Positions 10,416-23,229 of a stretch of 64,000 nt of DNA are shown here, piece after piece. Where the stretch lies: positions 62,001-126,000 of the forward strand of contig CAJNDS010000345.1 of the NCBI GenBank assembly GCA_905221605.1, read 5' to 3'. Below the pieces are notes generated by a model. That model saw nothing but the letters and a program-made list of their open reading frames with translations. It was not told the DNA's origin and made no database searches. The position numbers and the translations under genes were made by a program. Origin of the DNA: Symbiodinium natans (lineage: Eukaryota > Sar > Dinophyceae > Suessiales > Symbiodiniaceae). How positions within the stretch are numbered: the stretch's first letter is position 1; every line of letters starts with the position of its first letter.

Positions 10416-12486
10416 TCAAGCCTCAATTGCAGATGTGCATCTTCGAGGAGAGCGAGGAGAGTTTGTCTCACTGAGGATGCTCTCTGTCATCTCAATGTCA
10501 TGAGTAGCCTCTTCGAAGTCTGACTTGGAGACGTCAAAGTCCAAAGACCGAGAGATGTCACTACTTGTCAAGCACTTCGCTGTACGTTCGTCGCTGAACT
10601 TGCTGTCGAACTTGAGGGTGCGTCTTGACCAGTCTGTGGTGGTGCTTGTCGAAACATCAGCTCGCAGCCTGTTGCACAATGTGCTGGTGTTCATTTGAGA
10701 GCACTTGTCCGGTGCCTTAACACGCCAATTCATCCAAGTGACTCTGCCGGCACTTGGCTGTCGAGAAGCTCATGTTGGCCCTGGCTCCGAGCCTTCTTCT
10801 CTGCAAGCTTTAGTGATGTCGTAAACCTCTTGGCGTGGCGGGGGCTGGCTTGCGAAACACCGACGGCTCTTGACGGCCGCATGCTGTGGTGTAGAGAGAA
10901 TAGTATTGCACACAGGGAAAGAAATCGGACAATAGACTGCTCAGCCAAGCACAAGCTGAAAAGCATGCTGAGGCGCTCCGCGAGGCTGATGTTGCCGCTG
11001 CTGTCCGTGTCAAAGGCGCGGAAGAGATTCCGCTGCTCAGGCACCGACAGCTTCTCAACGCCAAGTCTGCAGCGGCCAAGGAAGCCGAAGCTAAACTTGC
11101 ACGACACTTGTATGACCATGGACCCATGCATCAGTTTACACACCTCTCCAAGCCATTGCAGAGCTGCTCGCGGGACACTGCCCCTGTGCCGTTGACATTC
11201 AGGAACCTGCCGAGTACATATTCATGTACCCACCCACTCGCCAACAAGCAACCAACGAGCTGAGCCAAGCTCGCTACGCGTCTCTACATTGGACCAGCCC
11301 TTCTTCTAGCCATGTAGCTTGAGGACATCCAAAGATCTGACCTTCCTGGTTCAACAGCGCATGAGTGTTGACACTTCATTCAACACGACGGCTCCTTCCC
11401 TGTTCTATGGCCATGTGCGGGGTCCTGCGGCTCAGCATACCCTGGATTTTGAGGAGGGCGAGGTCAGTGTCTGAAAGAGGCATCAACTCTGTCTGCTTCC
11501 GGCGGTGGCTTGCCATGCGTCCTGAACTCTCCGGGGGGCCCTTGCGACGATCGCCACTTGCTTTACTCATGTTTGCGCTTCTTGATACTACATCTGTGCA
11601 AACCTCTTGACAGCTGTATGTGCAGTGGGTGTCTTTCACGAGCAGTCACGGCCCCATGCCTGTCATTACCTGCAGGGAGTTGAGAGCATCGCTAAGACAA
11701 GCATGGTTTCCGTCATTCCTTTCGACCCAAGCCTGCCAGCGGTTGCGGTTGAGGCATCACGTCTTTGAGCTGATGGACGGAAGCAACCTTGCCACATTTT
11801 GCCATATCTTGCCACAGTCCAAGGCAGGCCGACCGCACACACGTCGCCATCGTCGCCCCACTGACCGTCAAACCCAAAACCAACCAACAAGTGGACCAGG
11901 CCTCGACATCATTTCGCAAGCTGGGGAGATGCGATGCTGCACGCCTTAGCTCAAGCAGATGTCAAGAACACACCTAGGAAAAACAAATAATAAATGTCCT
12001 CCACATCTCGCACCGGACACAACGTTGCTGCTCAATTTTGGCCTGCGTGCACTTCTGCACCTGCGTTTGGCTTGCTTCTTTGACGCTCTTTGGTCCCAGT
12101 GCGGGTCAACCGTCTTTCCAGATTTTCGACCAGCACCTGGCCAGCTGCATCCTGTGAGCAAAGATGAGCGAAATGGATTGCGCGCAATTGCCTAAATTGT
12201 AGCCGGTTTGCAACTTCTAGATCTCGTGACTCGAGTCCTTGTCCAATTTGTCATAAACAGCATGGAACTGGTCGTCACTCAGCTGGAAGCCAAGCTTGGC
12301 CAAGCCAGTTCGGAGGCTAGCTGGGCTGATTGTTGCGCTTGCCTTGCAAGAAGCTTCACAGCCAGAGTCTGCAAAGCTGCAAGATTCCCTGTCAGAGAAG
12401 GAGCCTGGTCTTCCAGCAATGACTGGCGCAAATCCCCCGCACCTAACGGAAGCTTCAGCTAACATCGGCAACAGGACAGCGTTCAT
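10416..12486 (-). CDS. EF-hand calcium-binding protein gene (partial exon set)
   Basis: Two minus-strand exons carry EF-hand sequence. At about 12360-12217 the reading gives SPASLRTGLAKLGFQLSDDQ followed by AVYDKLDKDSS, which stops inside the Ca-binding loop as if an intron splits it. At about 11075-10960 the reading gives KLSVPEQRNLFRAFDTDSSG followed by NISLAERLSML. Its loop DTDSSGNISLAE has acidic or oxygen ligands at positions 1, 3, 5, 9 and 12. A Ser/Thr/Asp-rich exon-like stretch (about 10680-10430) and another around 11380-11600 (LALLKIQGMLSRRTPH) may be further exons. The protein is probably a calcium sensor or a calcium-regulated part of a larger protein. Exon limits are not proven. 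Confidence 0.5.
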
Positions 12487-12869
12487 GCCCAGTCAGCAGC
12501 CGCAACAGTGCGGCCGAATGACTGATGTGCGTTCTGTTCAGTGTCTCCCGCACTCTCTGGAGAACAGAATCTGCAGAAGTGGCCTGCCCGCAGGGTTCTT
12601 TCAAAGACTGATGCTGGCTCAAGCTTGCCATGGCGCAAATCCTTGCGCCTGCGAAACAGATTCTGCGGGATCCACAGGCAGGGACATGTGCGCACCGTCA
12701 AAGTGAACATGAGGCAGGCATGCTGGGCTCCATGGCAGTAGCCTGGAACCCGGAAGGAACCGCTTAGTTTGGGCCAGCGCCGCAAAAACAGTCGATCATC
12801 CACACGTGTAAGATTCTGCCCAAGATCTAGCCAGTCGAAGAAAACTGAAGACAGGCAAGCTCAGCTCCT

Positions 12870-13030
12870 CACCATGCCACAGCCACCTTGTGGCATGAAG
12901 CCACCCAGTGAGCCAAATCCTTGTGGGAAACCCTGCAGGGAGGCCCCGCAGGCCGGCGCTCCAAAGCTTTGTTGGTTTGCGCAGCCGGCTTGTGGGAAGC
13001 CATTCTGCTGGAATCCCATCGAGGTGCCGT
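12870..13030 (-). CDS. Exon encoding Gln/Gly/Phe-rich low-complexity segment
   Basis: The minus strand reads MGFQQNGFPQAGCANQQSFG, then GAPACGASLQGFPQGFGSLG and GFMPQGGCGM. FG and GF dipeptides with Q and N resemble nucleoporin-type FG regions or prion-like RNA-binding domains. A nearby piece at 13230-13320 (AGNFGGYGGSA) has the same bias. It could be the 5' part of the EF-hand gene just downstream on this strand, or a separate gene. Function is not assigned. Confidence 0.4.
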
Positions 13031-13329
13031 CACCTTGGCTGTGCAGAAGGGCTCAACTGGCTGTGCCGCACACTGTATCTGAAACTCCTGGTTCGGCGGA
13101 CAGCGTCAGTCAAAAGCAAACGCGTCTTGCAAAAGTTGCCCTGTCTGAGCATCAGGCTGAAGCCGCATCCGCTGCAGGAACTGCCTCCTCAATCTATAAC
13201 CCCAGTTACTACCGCAAGCTCTTGCCAATCAGCACCGTGCATCTTGCATTGGACAGTGTCTTGCACTGCCTCCATAGCCACCAAAGTTTCCAGCTGGGTC
13301 ACCTGGAACGTCCCAAAGTCGAAGCTTAA

Positions 13330-15290
13330 CCGTGGCAGAAGCCATACGAGGCAGAACCCGATCTTTAGCCTTAGCGTCCTAGTGTCGCCAGGACTCTCGT
13401 GGCCTAAGGTGCCTCTCATCGCTGCTATCTTCTTAGTTTGTCATCTGGACTTTGCGGACTTGAAAGACGAGTGCAAAAACAACACCAACCAAAGCCCCAA
13501 AGCACAGCAACGAATGAAGAAGCCCATCACGCAAAAGAACGGTACTCTCACTCATAGTGCACGATGTGCAAACCAAGCATAAGTATCCAAGCGTTCCTCA
13601 TTGACAACAACAAAAGAAGCCTTCAAAAACAAGCAGCCTCGGAAGGGAACAGAACCACACAATCGGCATGGGTGAAGCGAGATCAGTTTCAGCTGCTTGT
13701 CCACCGCACCCATGAGCAGCATCATCGAGGCCCCTCTTCTCACGCTGGAGCTCAGTGTGCTTCACGCCGGCCCAAAACAGCAAAATGCGGGACCTGCTGT
13801 CCAGGATCACTTCGTTTGCAGTGGGCGAGGCTCCCTCCTAAAAGCTCGCGTAAAAAGCTGCAAACAAGAGACTCGTGGCGCGGTCAGTGCAGGCTGGCAT
13901 GCATGCATGTAGGTATGCGTGCTCGCGGGCGTGCGACTATCTTTACACTTATAACGAAAGACGACAGCAGCACAACACAGCACAACACAGCACAACGCAA
14001 CATAATAGCACAGCACAGCAAACAACCATCATCAGCATCAGCCATTGTCTCATTGACTTTCAATGCGGGCACAGGGCCGATCGGAACAAGAGCACTATTG
14101 GACCGAGCGACAACCATCACAGGCACCGCTAAACGCGTTGCACCCGCCACCTTCAAAGCACGCAAAAGGACTTTATGCTTGCATGAAGCAACTTGCAACA
14201 AACAGATTGCGCACCGCAGCAGCCATAGCCGCCCTTGCCTCCTTCCAGCAATGCGCACAAATCAGGCAATTGTGCTTCTTGAGAACATGCTTTTGTACAT
14301 CATGGCTGGAGCAGTGCACGTCTCGCCCCTGCCTCCTTTGGACCCCGGCCTAGCACGCGTAGGAAAGTACGAGGAATTATATGGCGTAGGGCCTGGGGTA
14401 TATATTTCTCGTATCACCAAGTATATACACTCACCAGTATTAAAAAGGAACCTTATATACACTCACCAATATCAGCAATATAAACCCTACTTCATATGAG
14501 TACATCAGCTCCGAGGTTGGAAATGAAATGCAGCGCAGTATTGCCCACGGCCGATGTTTGCAAAGCAAAGCTTAGATCGGGGCTGAGGTCTGTCGAATGC
14601 TGGGGCAGCAATCAGCACAACACCAGGCCTGTTTGAGGGGGAGAAGGAAGCAAGAGAAAGTTACAAGAAAACATGTTCAAGAGATCTGAGGGAGGCACTT
14701 CACCTCGTGCTGCTGATGAGCTACAACTGATGAAGCCTCAAAGGCTTGCCATGACACGTGACAACAGCTGCTTTTGAGACGACTGTGAGTCCCGACTTGT
14801 TTGTTTCGACCACTAAGCCAAAGACAGTGCTGGGATCTTTGAAGCTGACAAAGGCTATACCCTTGTTGCCAGGCGGGACCTACAACAGTGCAGGTCGCAG
14901 CGTGGCAAAATCGCCGCAACCTAAATTCCAGGCTCCGACATAGCAGTCTGACAGCTCGCCAAATCTGCAGAAGTATGCCTGAGTCCAGAAAGGACCAAAA
15001 GTGGCACGGCGTTGGACCGCTTGTCTGCACAAGCGCTGCTTTGATACAAGTTTATACCTAGCATCCCTCGTCATAAAGAAGCACGCAAGACACAACTGCC
15101 AAACATCAGCTTGCCAACTTGCGAGTATTGCGCACTCAGCCCTGACGGCCGCTTTATGTTGAGAACGAGCAGATGAATGGTCGACTGTCTGTCTGGTGAA
15201 ACATCGCGGCTGGATCATCACAACTTGCTATGGTAGTTCGACTTTTTCTCAGCGTTCGAAGCCTTACGGGCAATGAGACGAGCTGAGGAA
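13330..15290. other. No gene recognised
   Basis: No convincing exon is found. A short imperfect tandem repeat of AGCACAACAC lies at about 13966-14000. The region separates the protease gene, which ends near 15294, from the Gln/Gly-rich exon, and may hold unrecognised small exons. Confidence 0.4.
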
Positions 15291-15293
15291 CCG

Positions 15294-18200
15294 TCAAATT
15301 GTCCACAAGAGTTGCCCATCTATGGCCTCTGCACTGGCCATCTTCTCAAGCTCATCCAAACTCTCCAGGACATGCCACTTCCTGACAGGAAGGGCTACCC
15401 CTGTAGCAGCAAGACGAAACACACCTCACCCACATTCCGTGAACCATCTAAGGACTGCTGATCTGCTGGAATGCACTTTTGCCCCCCCACCTCGCTGACA
15501 GCCCTCGGTTGGCATGCACTTTGCGGCTCTGTCACAAGATGGCGGTCGATGTCTGGTTACACAACTGGTCGGACAAGCATGCCTCTGCCTTTCAAATTTG
15601 CGGATATGCCTTTTGCTTCCGGGCGTCTGCTGGGCAAGTTGAGATGCTCCGGTTCAAGCCTCCAAAAGCCCCGCTCTTCCGGATCAGCTGCAGCCCCCTG
15701 CAAGTCCTGACAAGCTGCTACTCGATTCCCAAACAAAGATCACCACACTGCGCCGAAGTCACAGCAGTCCTCGATCAGCCTGGCCAAGGCATCCGGTTCA
15801 TGCGGAGTCTCCAAGAACTCGAACAACGGAGCCAGCAAGCTCACCGGCAATATGAAGTTGATGTGGGGCAACACACCACCATCCTTCAATCTCACAGGCT
15901 GAACACACATGCACCGCCACCGCTGCCACCATGAAGATTTGCAAGAGCTGCGAAGAAACGTACTCCTGTTGTTTCGCATTCGTAGTCACCATGCCAAGAA
16001 ACCTCAAACATCTCAGGAACAAAACCGGGAAATGACAATAAAGGACAAAAGGCAGGTGCACCGTGTAATTTGGGACCAATGTTTCGAGTGGCTCACCGGT
16101 GTCTGCGGCTACCAGAGCCCCGCCACTGCACCCACGATGCACTGCTGCCGAGCTCTGCAACACAGCCATCCGGCCATTTTTGCCACGGACAATCCTGGCA
16201 AGCTGGCCTCAGAGTTCAAAACGGCCGTTGGCTTGCAGGCGTGGGCATTGCATGGAGTTCGCTCAGCCTGCTGCCGCATGTCACGGCTGGACCATGCCAT
16301 GGAGAGCCCGGACCAAACAGCCCATGCCCCACAGCCCAAACCTTTCTTCGGAGGCACTGCGATGTTTCGAGCCGACGTAACCGATCGAAAACTCGAAGGA
16401 CCGTGTCTCTCTGATGCTCTAGAAGGCGCCTTCATGCCGTGCTGGATGGCAGAGGCACTCTGCTGCTTCCAGAGACTGGGATTGAAGGTCAAGCGCGAGC
16501 CCCTCTCAAGTCACAACGCATGAACTCTACCAACTCATCCAGTTGCCGACTATGTACCACAAAGATCCAACAATACCTAACAAAAGCCACCAAATCTCGT
16601 GCATCTCAAATGGTTAGCAACGGTTAGCACAATAGCAACAGCTCCTGGTGGGCTTCGCTACAAGCAGTGCCGCATCCAGGAAACCCTCGAAGACGTGCAA
16701 CACGTCCGCTTCAAAGGTAACGGCCAGAGTTCTGCCCTGGAAAAACCACACGGATACCGCATGACCCGATCAGGTGCAGTACCGGCAGCACTACCCGCCT
16801 GATCCTGCACGAAGCATCGTCCATGACAGCGCGGAAAGCTTGCTGACAAACGCCGCGGGGGGTTGCCATCCTAGCACAATAGATATCTACCACCCAATCT
16901 CAAACGCGAGTGGCAGCGGGCATGTGGCGAAGCAACTTGAACACTGCAAACACTTGCCCTACGCCTGCATGTTGGCCTTCTGCCTGGACGTTATAAAAGG
17001 ATATGCGCGCAAAACCGACTAACCTGAAACAACCACAAAACTCTTTTGAGCTAAGGGCCTTCTTACCACTGCCATGGTGTAGTTAGGGAAGGTGGGAATG
17101 TGTTGAAGGTACCCTGGGGGCATGCGCTGGTGTGCTAGGCCGGTCCAATGTTGTGGGGGTGGCCGCACTGTGGGTTCTTTTATACGCCAGCCCGATCCTT
17201 GTATGCTGGAGCAAAGATAACATGATGAAAAGGCGAATCCGGCGGAGTAGTCAAGCTTGGCGTGTACAACTCCAATTGTTGTGACAGGAGGGTTGGGCTG
17301 GGAGGGTGGGCATACCTGCCATGTGCCACGCTCTTTCGTTTCTGATTCTAGAGCAATGGGGGGCTTTCACCCCCATGGCGCGGCGTAAGATTCTGAAGTA
17401 CCAGGAATCAACGAATTGGAGGTGTTTCAAAGGGAATAGGTTAAGGAGGAGACTGGAAAATGCGCAGCTGGACTGTTTGGGGAAGACTACTATAGACCAA
17501 ATGGGTAGGAGCTTTTTATGGGATGCCTCCGCCAGAGCTATGGAATGCAGCCGTGAGCGTGGGCCTATTCCATGCCACCATGGTGCCTAAGCATTTAGAT
17601 GTGCTAGCGAGCTTAACCGTGGTATTGTCGTAGTCTGTAGGCCCTTTTGGGTGGGGCACAATTTCCGTCTTGTCGAGGTTGAGGGTCATTCCACACAGGG
17701 AAGCCTCGACCTGGACGTTGCATAAGTATTCTTCGAACGTGGAGGTGATGCCGAGTAATAGGGTGTCGCCCACGGACTCCAGGTCATATTTAGGTTTACC
17801 TATTGACCACATTTTGCGGGGGTACCCATCGGGAGACTAAACGCTCTTTGCATCGTCGTTTACGTCGTCGTCGTCGTCGCCGTCGGCGTCGCTGTCGCCG
17901 TCGTCGCAGTCGCGGTGGTGGTAGTGGCAGTCGACGTGCCAGTGGTAGTGGTAGTAATCGTAGACGTCGTCGTTGTAGGAGTAGCGGTAGCTGTAGCGGT
18001 AGCAGGGGGGATAGTGTGGCAGTGGCTAAGAATACTTGTCGTCTTCGGATGGTCTGATAGCAAAAGTCACAAGCGAACACCTGCCAAGAATGGATGAAAA
18101 AAGACAACCACGAGCAAGCCAAAAACAGTCACAAGCGATTGTAGATCCATTAGCCCCCCTCCGACAACCGGTTGTGTATGTTGTGTCCAGCAAGACACCT

Positions 18201-18320
18201 TCGACGGTTCCATCCAAGATGTGCCAGTCAGCAGGTGAGCACAAGTCAGGAGATGGCCATCTGCGGATAACACCACAGCGGAGGCCCAACTACCAGAGTC
18301 CAGCCACAGGAGGGCCACTC
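15294..18320 (-). CDS. TYSND1/DEG15-like peroxisomal (glyoxysomal) processing protease
   Basis: Trypsin-fold processing peptidase of peroxisomes in animals and plants. Minus-strand exons, in order: 18318-18230 has WASAVVLSADGHLLTCAHLL, the catalytic His in CAH. About 16203-16097 has AVLQSSAAVHRGCSGGALVA, the catalytic Ser in GCSGG, and ends at a GTGAG donor. From 16002 to about 15974 the reading gives GFLGMVTTNAKQQ, matching the LGIITSN block that follows the Ser in this family. About 15890-15748 gives GGVLPHINFILPVSLLAPLF and ETPHEPDALARLIEDCC. About 15430-15294 gives VFRLAATGVALPVRKWHVLE and ELEKMASAEAIDGQLLWTI before TGA. AVHxGxSGG together with TSNA and PHxNFxIP is diagnostic for TYSND1/DEG15 rather than HtrA. 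The Asp exon was not found. It should lie between 18230 and 16203, an interval that also holds a dead LINE and a GTC repeat. The N-terminal half may lie at 19850-18500, where fragments such as LLFAPFGARAGTGEW hint at the GSPFGxL motif. Confidence 0.7.
17080..17812 (-). mobile_element. Decayed LINE fragment (RT palm, thumb and C-terminus) in a protease-gene intron
   Basis: From 17812 downward the minus strand reads VGDTLLLGITSTFEEYL, then SLCGMTLNLDKTEIVPHPKG and STSKCLGTMVAWNRPTLTA. These are RT blocks after the active site, with the expected YADD box degraded to SVGD. After frame changes, WYFRILRRAMGVKAPHCSRI and RNERAWHMAG (about 17420-17320) and PPDSPFHHVIFAPAYKDRAG (about 17235-17170) follow, as in LINE thumb and C-terminal regions. 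Several frameshifts make it non-functional. Its 5' end abuts the GTC-rich repeat at 17840. Confidence 0.65.
17845..18010. repeat. Imperfect GTC/GTA trinucleotide repeat
   Basis: Plus-strand runs of CGTCGTCGTC give way to GGTAGTGGTAGT and GTAGCGGTAGC. It encodes Arg- or Thr-rich nonsense in all frames and sits at the end of the LINE remnant. Confidence 0.85.
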
Positions 18321-18499
18321 CTTCACGAGCCTGTCATACGCCAAACTTTCACGCAAAATCCTCGAAAAGCTACTCGTGAGGTGCCCTGTGAAAGAAAGCC
18401 AATGCCTGCCTGCTCCGACTGCCATGAGCGCGGCACAGGCGTGTCGAATGGTTGCAGCGCGGCAGCCTCGCTCTCCAGAAGCTGTGCCTGACCTGTGCA

Positions 18500-20120
18500 T
18501 TACTGCTTCGACCTCTCCCTCTGAGCACAGCATCTAGGCCCCGCGCACACAGGATCATCCAGCAGCGTTTCCCGGACTGCACATAGTGGAATGGCCACGC
18601 TGAGTGCCACAGCCTCTCCTGCAGCAACGCAAGTCAGTTTATGAAGCAAGAATTTGGACTCTCGTTTTGATCGTTTTGAAACAGTTATATTGAGGGTCTC
18701 GATCGCCTCCCAAACATAGCCCGCTCTGTTGGGATGTTGGGGGGCTGGGAGGTCGGGAGGTTGGGAGGAGGGCTGGAGGGCTGGATGGCTGAAGGACTGG
18801 ATGGCCGGATGGCTGGATGTCTGAAGGGTTAGCTCAGGGCCGAAAAAAGATGTTTTCAAGACTCTCACCTCAAACACACCTTGCTGAACCAATCTGTCTA
18901 CTTCGGAACTGTCCCAGACTCTCATGGACCTTTGAACCTTTCTTATCATAAGCTTTGTCCGTACCAGGAGTGCCATCGCACGCTGCTTTTGCAGGTTCGT
19001 TTCGGATGTCCTGATCGGCTGCGCAGGGCTGGGGCAATGATTGCCACCACTTGCGCCTCACTGAGCCATTATTGCCACTATGTCACTGCGCAGACCAAAG
19101 CCCCCATATGGTGAAGAGCTTTGAGTCTTGAGTCATTCAATGCCCTACATGGCATCCGCCCGGTGAACTGCTTCCAGCCTGCATTACCACGGCACCACCT
19201 GCCGAACAGTCAGCAGTCGCGTCCGTCAGGAGGAGGCCAGGATGTGAAGATATGTTTGAGATTATGCCTTGGCCACAGGCAGACTGATGACAAACTTGTC
19301 AACATTCAATGTGGAGGCATCATGGTTCATGGGCAAATGTCCCGCCTCGCGTGGCGACCGTCCACATAGATTGCCATTCGCCAGTCCCAGCTCTTGCCCC
19401 GAAAGGTGCAAAGAGCAGCTGGATCTCTCGGCTGACCCACCGCTCATCTGGCTCAGACCAACAGCAGGATATTCCGGTACAGCCGGGTTTCTGGCAGTCT
19501 GTTGCAAGCCGCAAGAGGTGGAGGAGGAAGCCACTGCTGGCCTGTGGAGTCTCGGCTCCACACCGCCAACCTCTGGACTCAAGGCTGTGGAAAGCCTCGG
19601 ACGCTTGGCGAATGCGGGCAGAAGCCTTCAGGTAGGCCTCTACCACCACATTTCGTTGCCTGGGATTTGCTCCTGGGAGAGCAACCGTAACGACACTTTC
19701 TGGCCTGATGACGCATGTTGTCAGAATCAATGGGGTTCCGGTTCCAGCCGCTGTTCCAGCTGTCCATATTGCGAGCCCCGAGGCTTGCGTTCTGCTGTAA
19801 CTGGCCAGTGAGCTACGGGCTTCCACCGCGACAACATGGACTTCCATGGCTTGACGGATCTTGGCAGCATGCTTTTCTCAAGACTCTAAAGAAAGAAAGT
19901 ACGATGTTCCAAATGATCGTCCCATCGTATATCCATTCAGACTCAAAGTGGGGCGTTCGGCTGCTAGGCTGTGTCCTGATATGTCATGATTCATGTGCAT
20001 CTGATCGGGCGCATGTGGTTTCCGATCCTGCAGCACTTGACGCAGGAGATGACCCTGTGGCGGATGGCCCTCATGGCCTGGAGGTCTGCTCGCATCACGT
20101 CCGCTGTGACCTGCCATGCA
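18500..20120 (-). CDS. Possible 5' exons of the processing protease (weak)
   Basis: Minus-strand stretches such as VVVEAYLKASARIRQASEAF (about 19660-19600) and EIQLLFAPFGARAGTGEW (about 19440-19380) are protein-like. They lie immediately upstream of the His-bearing exon of the TYSND1-like gene, whose family has a long N-terminal part. The assignment rests on position and a loose resemblance to the GSPFGxL motif, so it is weak. A GGxTGGxTGG-type minisatellite near 18720-18830 is intronic. Confidence 0.25.
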
Positions 20121-20367
20121 CAATAGCAGAGTGGCAGCGTTTGAGGATGTTCTGGGGCCGCACTTGCCAAATGAATCGTCGCTTCCTGCTATCTTCCTGT
20201 TTTGCCCGCAAACTTCAAGGTTCGGAGTCGTCCAAAAGTGAATGCCTGGCTTTTGTCTCTACAAGCGCGAGAGTTTCAACTCGTTTGCTGGCTGGCCAGG
20301 AACAGCGCCAGCTTCTGCAAGTTGTGCCTGCACGGGCTTCACGCACGCTTCTAGACTCTTCTGCTTT

Positions 20368-21629
20368 TCAGGACACTTTGTGCTTGTAACCATGAACTCT
20401 GGCCTTATGCATCACAAACAAAGACCCAGCCAAGGGATACTTTGCATCATCATCAGCACGAAAACCTTCCCGGGCAGTGGTAATGTAGAGGTCTTCCAAG
20501 TTTTCGCCGCCAAAGGCAACAGATGTCACCTGCAGCCACGCCAGTCTGACGACAAGCTCAAGCTAGTTGTGCACACACTACAGCAAAGGCACGCCCCTTC
20601 ATGAAAAAATGCGCGCCTGTTTGCCGGCCTCGGGCGGCACATGTACTTCTGCCAAAAGGCTGCCCGACATTGGATCATAGAAGCCCACGCAGCCACCATT
20701 GAAGCGCGCTATCCACAATCGGTCGCTTTGGTCAATGGCACACCTTTGCCGAGACGACAACTCTTCTGCAAAACAATCACACATGTATATACTTGAAACT
20801 CCTTGACAACTACAGTTATGTATGCAAGCTACGCGCGTTATCCGCAGCATTTGTGCAAAAGCGCTCTCCCTGCAGGCTGAGCTTCCCATCTGGAAAACCA
20901 GTGGTCAGGAAGTCGAAACCCTTGATGACGGCACGTCGATTGGAGAGTGCACCAGTCGAGTCAAAGTCGAAGGCGTCAACTTGTGCTGAAGGTGTGTCGA
21001 TGTAGTACATGGTGCGCCCATCACGAGTCCAAACCAAGCCGTTTGAGATGCTCAGGTCTGTCAGCATTGGTAAGACATTACCGGCCATGTCTCGACAGTA
21101 TAGTGTCGCGCCTTTGCAGATGTTGGAGTCCTTGTCACGGGTGATAGTGCCCGCCCAGTAGCAGCCTCGTGGGTCCACTTTGCCATCATTGAAACGCTCG
21201 AACTCACCCATTGGCGGATCGTTTCCCAGCTTCTCCAGGATCTGCGTTCGAAAGTTGTAAACTGCCTCGGGATTGACTTAGGCGGCTTAGGCATGTTTGG
21301 CTGGACACCGCACCTTGCATCGTGGACGACAACTTAGGGTCTTAAGGCAGCTTTTCATGCTCAGGCTGCTGCGAAGCCCTCCCGCAGCGTAACTGCAACA
21401 GAATCGCCAGCGGGATCCAGTTCGCGAGACAGTGGCACGACAGAGCTCACGAAGACTGAGAACTTGCTGAGATCATACTCCTCGTTGCTCTGTGAGACTG
21501 GGTCAAAGCGGTAGAGCTTGGAGCCTTAAAGCGCAGACTGCCGGAAGCTTGCCGCACATTTCCTGTTGCGACCAAGCCACTGTAGATATCTAACCAGAGC
21601 AATCTCTTTGATCCTGGGTGTGGGCTCCG
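20368..21629 (-). CDS. Regucalcin / SMP-30 (gluconolactonase-like) gene, five visible exons
   Basis: Six-bladed beta-propeller of the SMP-30/gluconolactonase/LRE family, a metal-dependent lactonase or calcium-binding cytosolic protein. Exons on the minus strand: about 21629-21577 with SPHPGSKRLLWLDIYSG; about 21525-21368 with GSKLYRFDPVSQSNEEYDLS, SSVVPLSRELD and AVTLREGFAA; 21276 to about 20880 with VYNFRTQILEKLGNDPPMGE, FERFNDGKVDPRGCYWAGTI and MYYIDTPSAQVDAFDFD; 20743-20617 with CAIDQSDRLWIARFNGGCVG; and 20529-20368 with VTSVAFGGENLEDLYITTAR, then HGYKHKVS and TGA. RFNDGKVDPRG and SVAFGGENLEDLYIT are family hallmarks and include metal-site Glu and Asn residues. The exon ending at 20617 uses a GC donor and the next uses CAG/GTGAC as acceptor. 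The intron between the first two exons listed is only about 50-60 bp. The initiating exon upstream of 21629 was not found. Confidence 0.88.
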
Positions 21630-22763
21630 CTTTTCTTCCGATAGGCTTTTGAATCAATGCGCCATCTCAACCACTCTAAACTGCATGCTATATGCATGCT
21701 ATTTGCGGCTATCCCATATAGAGCCCTCGCCCAGCTTGGCTGGTACTTGGACAGCCAGCTTCGCCATCAGCGTGACGACCATGGCGGCAGAGCGCAGAGG
21801 AAGATGCGCAAGGTGCGCAAGGATCCGACTGCAAACCAGCTGTGTTGCCATCTCGAAGACATCGGATCGTTTGGATGCTTTACAAGTCGTTTCTCAGCAT
21901 GCACGTGTCAGTCTTCACGGCTTAGACGTTTGGTAGCGCGTCGCCATGTGCTCAGACTCTCAAGCTTTCCATCAGGGAATGTTGGCATCAGGGTCACAAC
22001 AACCAAGGTTCGCGTGAGCCACATGTCCCGACTCACACAGGGGACGAAAAGTCAAGAACTCTCACGCAAACATTGAGAACCGCAAATGTGCTCCCAGAAT
22101 TGATGATAATTTGTGCTTTCCCAAGGCACCTTCGTCAAGAAAACGCGACACCCGCTCTGCACAGAAGCCGTCACCGTGGAGGGCGGCGGCCTGACAACTG
22201 TGAGACTACGGAGCAAAGCAAAGCTTTCCAAGCACTGCTGTGTTTGGCTCTACGAGTCTACACCTGTGCTCCACAAACAAAGCAGCCCCAACAGCAGCTT
22301 CATTCGGTAGCAGGCGCTCGTGGCGCGGCAATGTCCACAGATATTGGGCTACCTTCACGCAAAGGTGCTGCACACTTCACTTTCTCCCGGTCAACCACTT
22401 GCCTTGGACTTCGTGCACGCCATGTGCTATGGCTTTCTGGATGCCAGACGCATCCGCCTCAGGCGACAAACCTTCCCAAACTTCAGCACAGGGAGATACA
22501 CGGAGGCTCTGCCACATACCCAGTGGCCGAGTCTGCCACGAAAGACACAAAGCAAATTCCTTTGTGTCCACCTGCAGTTGTGCAGAATTTGATAAAGTTT
22601 AGCAGGAAAATGGTGATAACACCAGCACCTCAACGCCAAAAGCAAATTGCCCGGGGCAAGATACGGCAGCAGATGTCAGATGGCAGTGGTGACATGCAGC
22701 GGAGCTAAATGGTCAAGGCCATGACCACTGCCCGGAGCAGACGGTAGATAAACATCGGTGAGG

Positions 22764-22952
22764 TCACCAAACCTCAGCTATGTTGCCCCAGGTTCTGGAA
22801 AGGGCTAGCACAACACCCAGTCTGATATAGTAAGCAACCGGCTGCGCGAAGTGTGCCCGAAGTTCGGCTTGGCCTAACGACTGCGGCACCTGCCACTGCT
22901 TCTTTTGCGGGCCTTCGCCCGGCAAACTGAAAAGCTCAACTGCCTTCGACAC
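22764..22952 (-). CDS. Probable terminal exon of an unrecognised gene
   Basis: The minus strand reads VSKAVELFSLPGEGPQKKQW, VPQSLGQAELRAHFAQPVAY and IRLGVVLALSRTWGNIAEVW, then a stop. Composition is convincingly protein-like and ends in an amphipathic or hydrophobic stretch. No family is recognised. It lies between the channel gene and regucalcin on the same strand. Confidence 0.35.
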   Translation of the reverse strand: MSKAVELFSLPGEGPQKKQWQVPQSLGQAELRAHFAQPVAYYIRLGVVLALSRTWGNIAEVW

Positions 22953-23229
22953 GAACAGTCGGTCCTGCTTTTCGCTGCCGCCTGGTGCCTGTCAGCTGAG
23001 CCTGCACTTCTCCTATGCAAACGGCAAACTTGCCTGAGGAGCAGGTCTCTGTTGGATTCCACCATCCTCGCCTGGCAGGGACATTCCGACAATTCTGATT
23101 CCTGCACGAACAGCTCCGGCGCACAGAAGGACCTCTGCCTGAGAAGTTTGCACCCTGAAGGGATGCCTTGCCAAGCTGAAATGATGCTGTACAGTTGGCA
23201 AAGGACATCTGCACCACGATGACACAATC

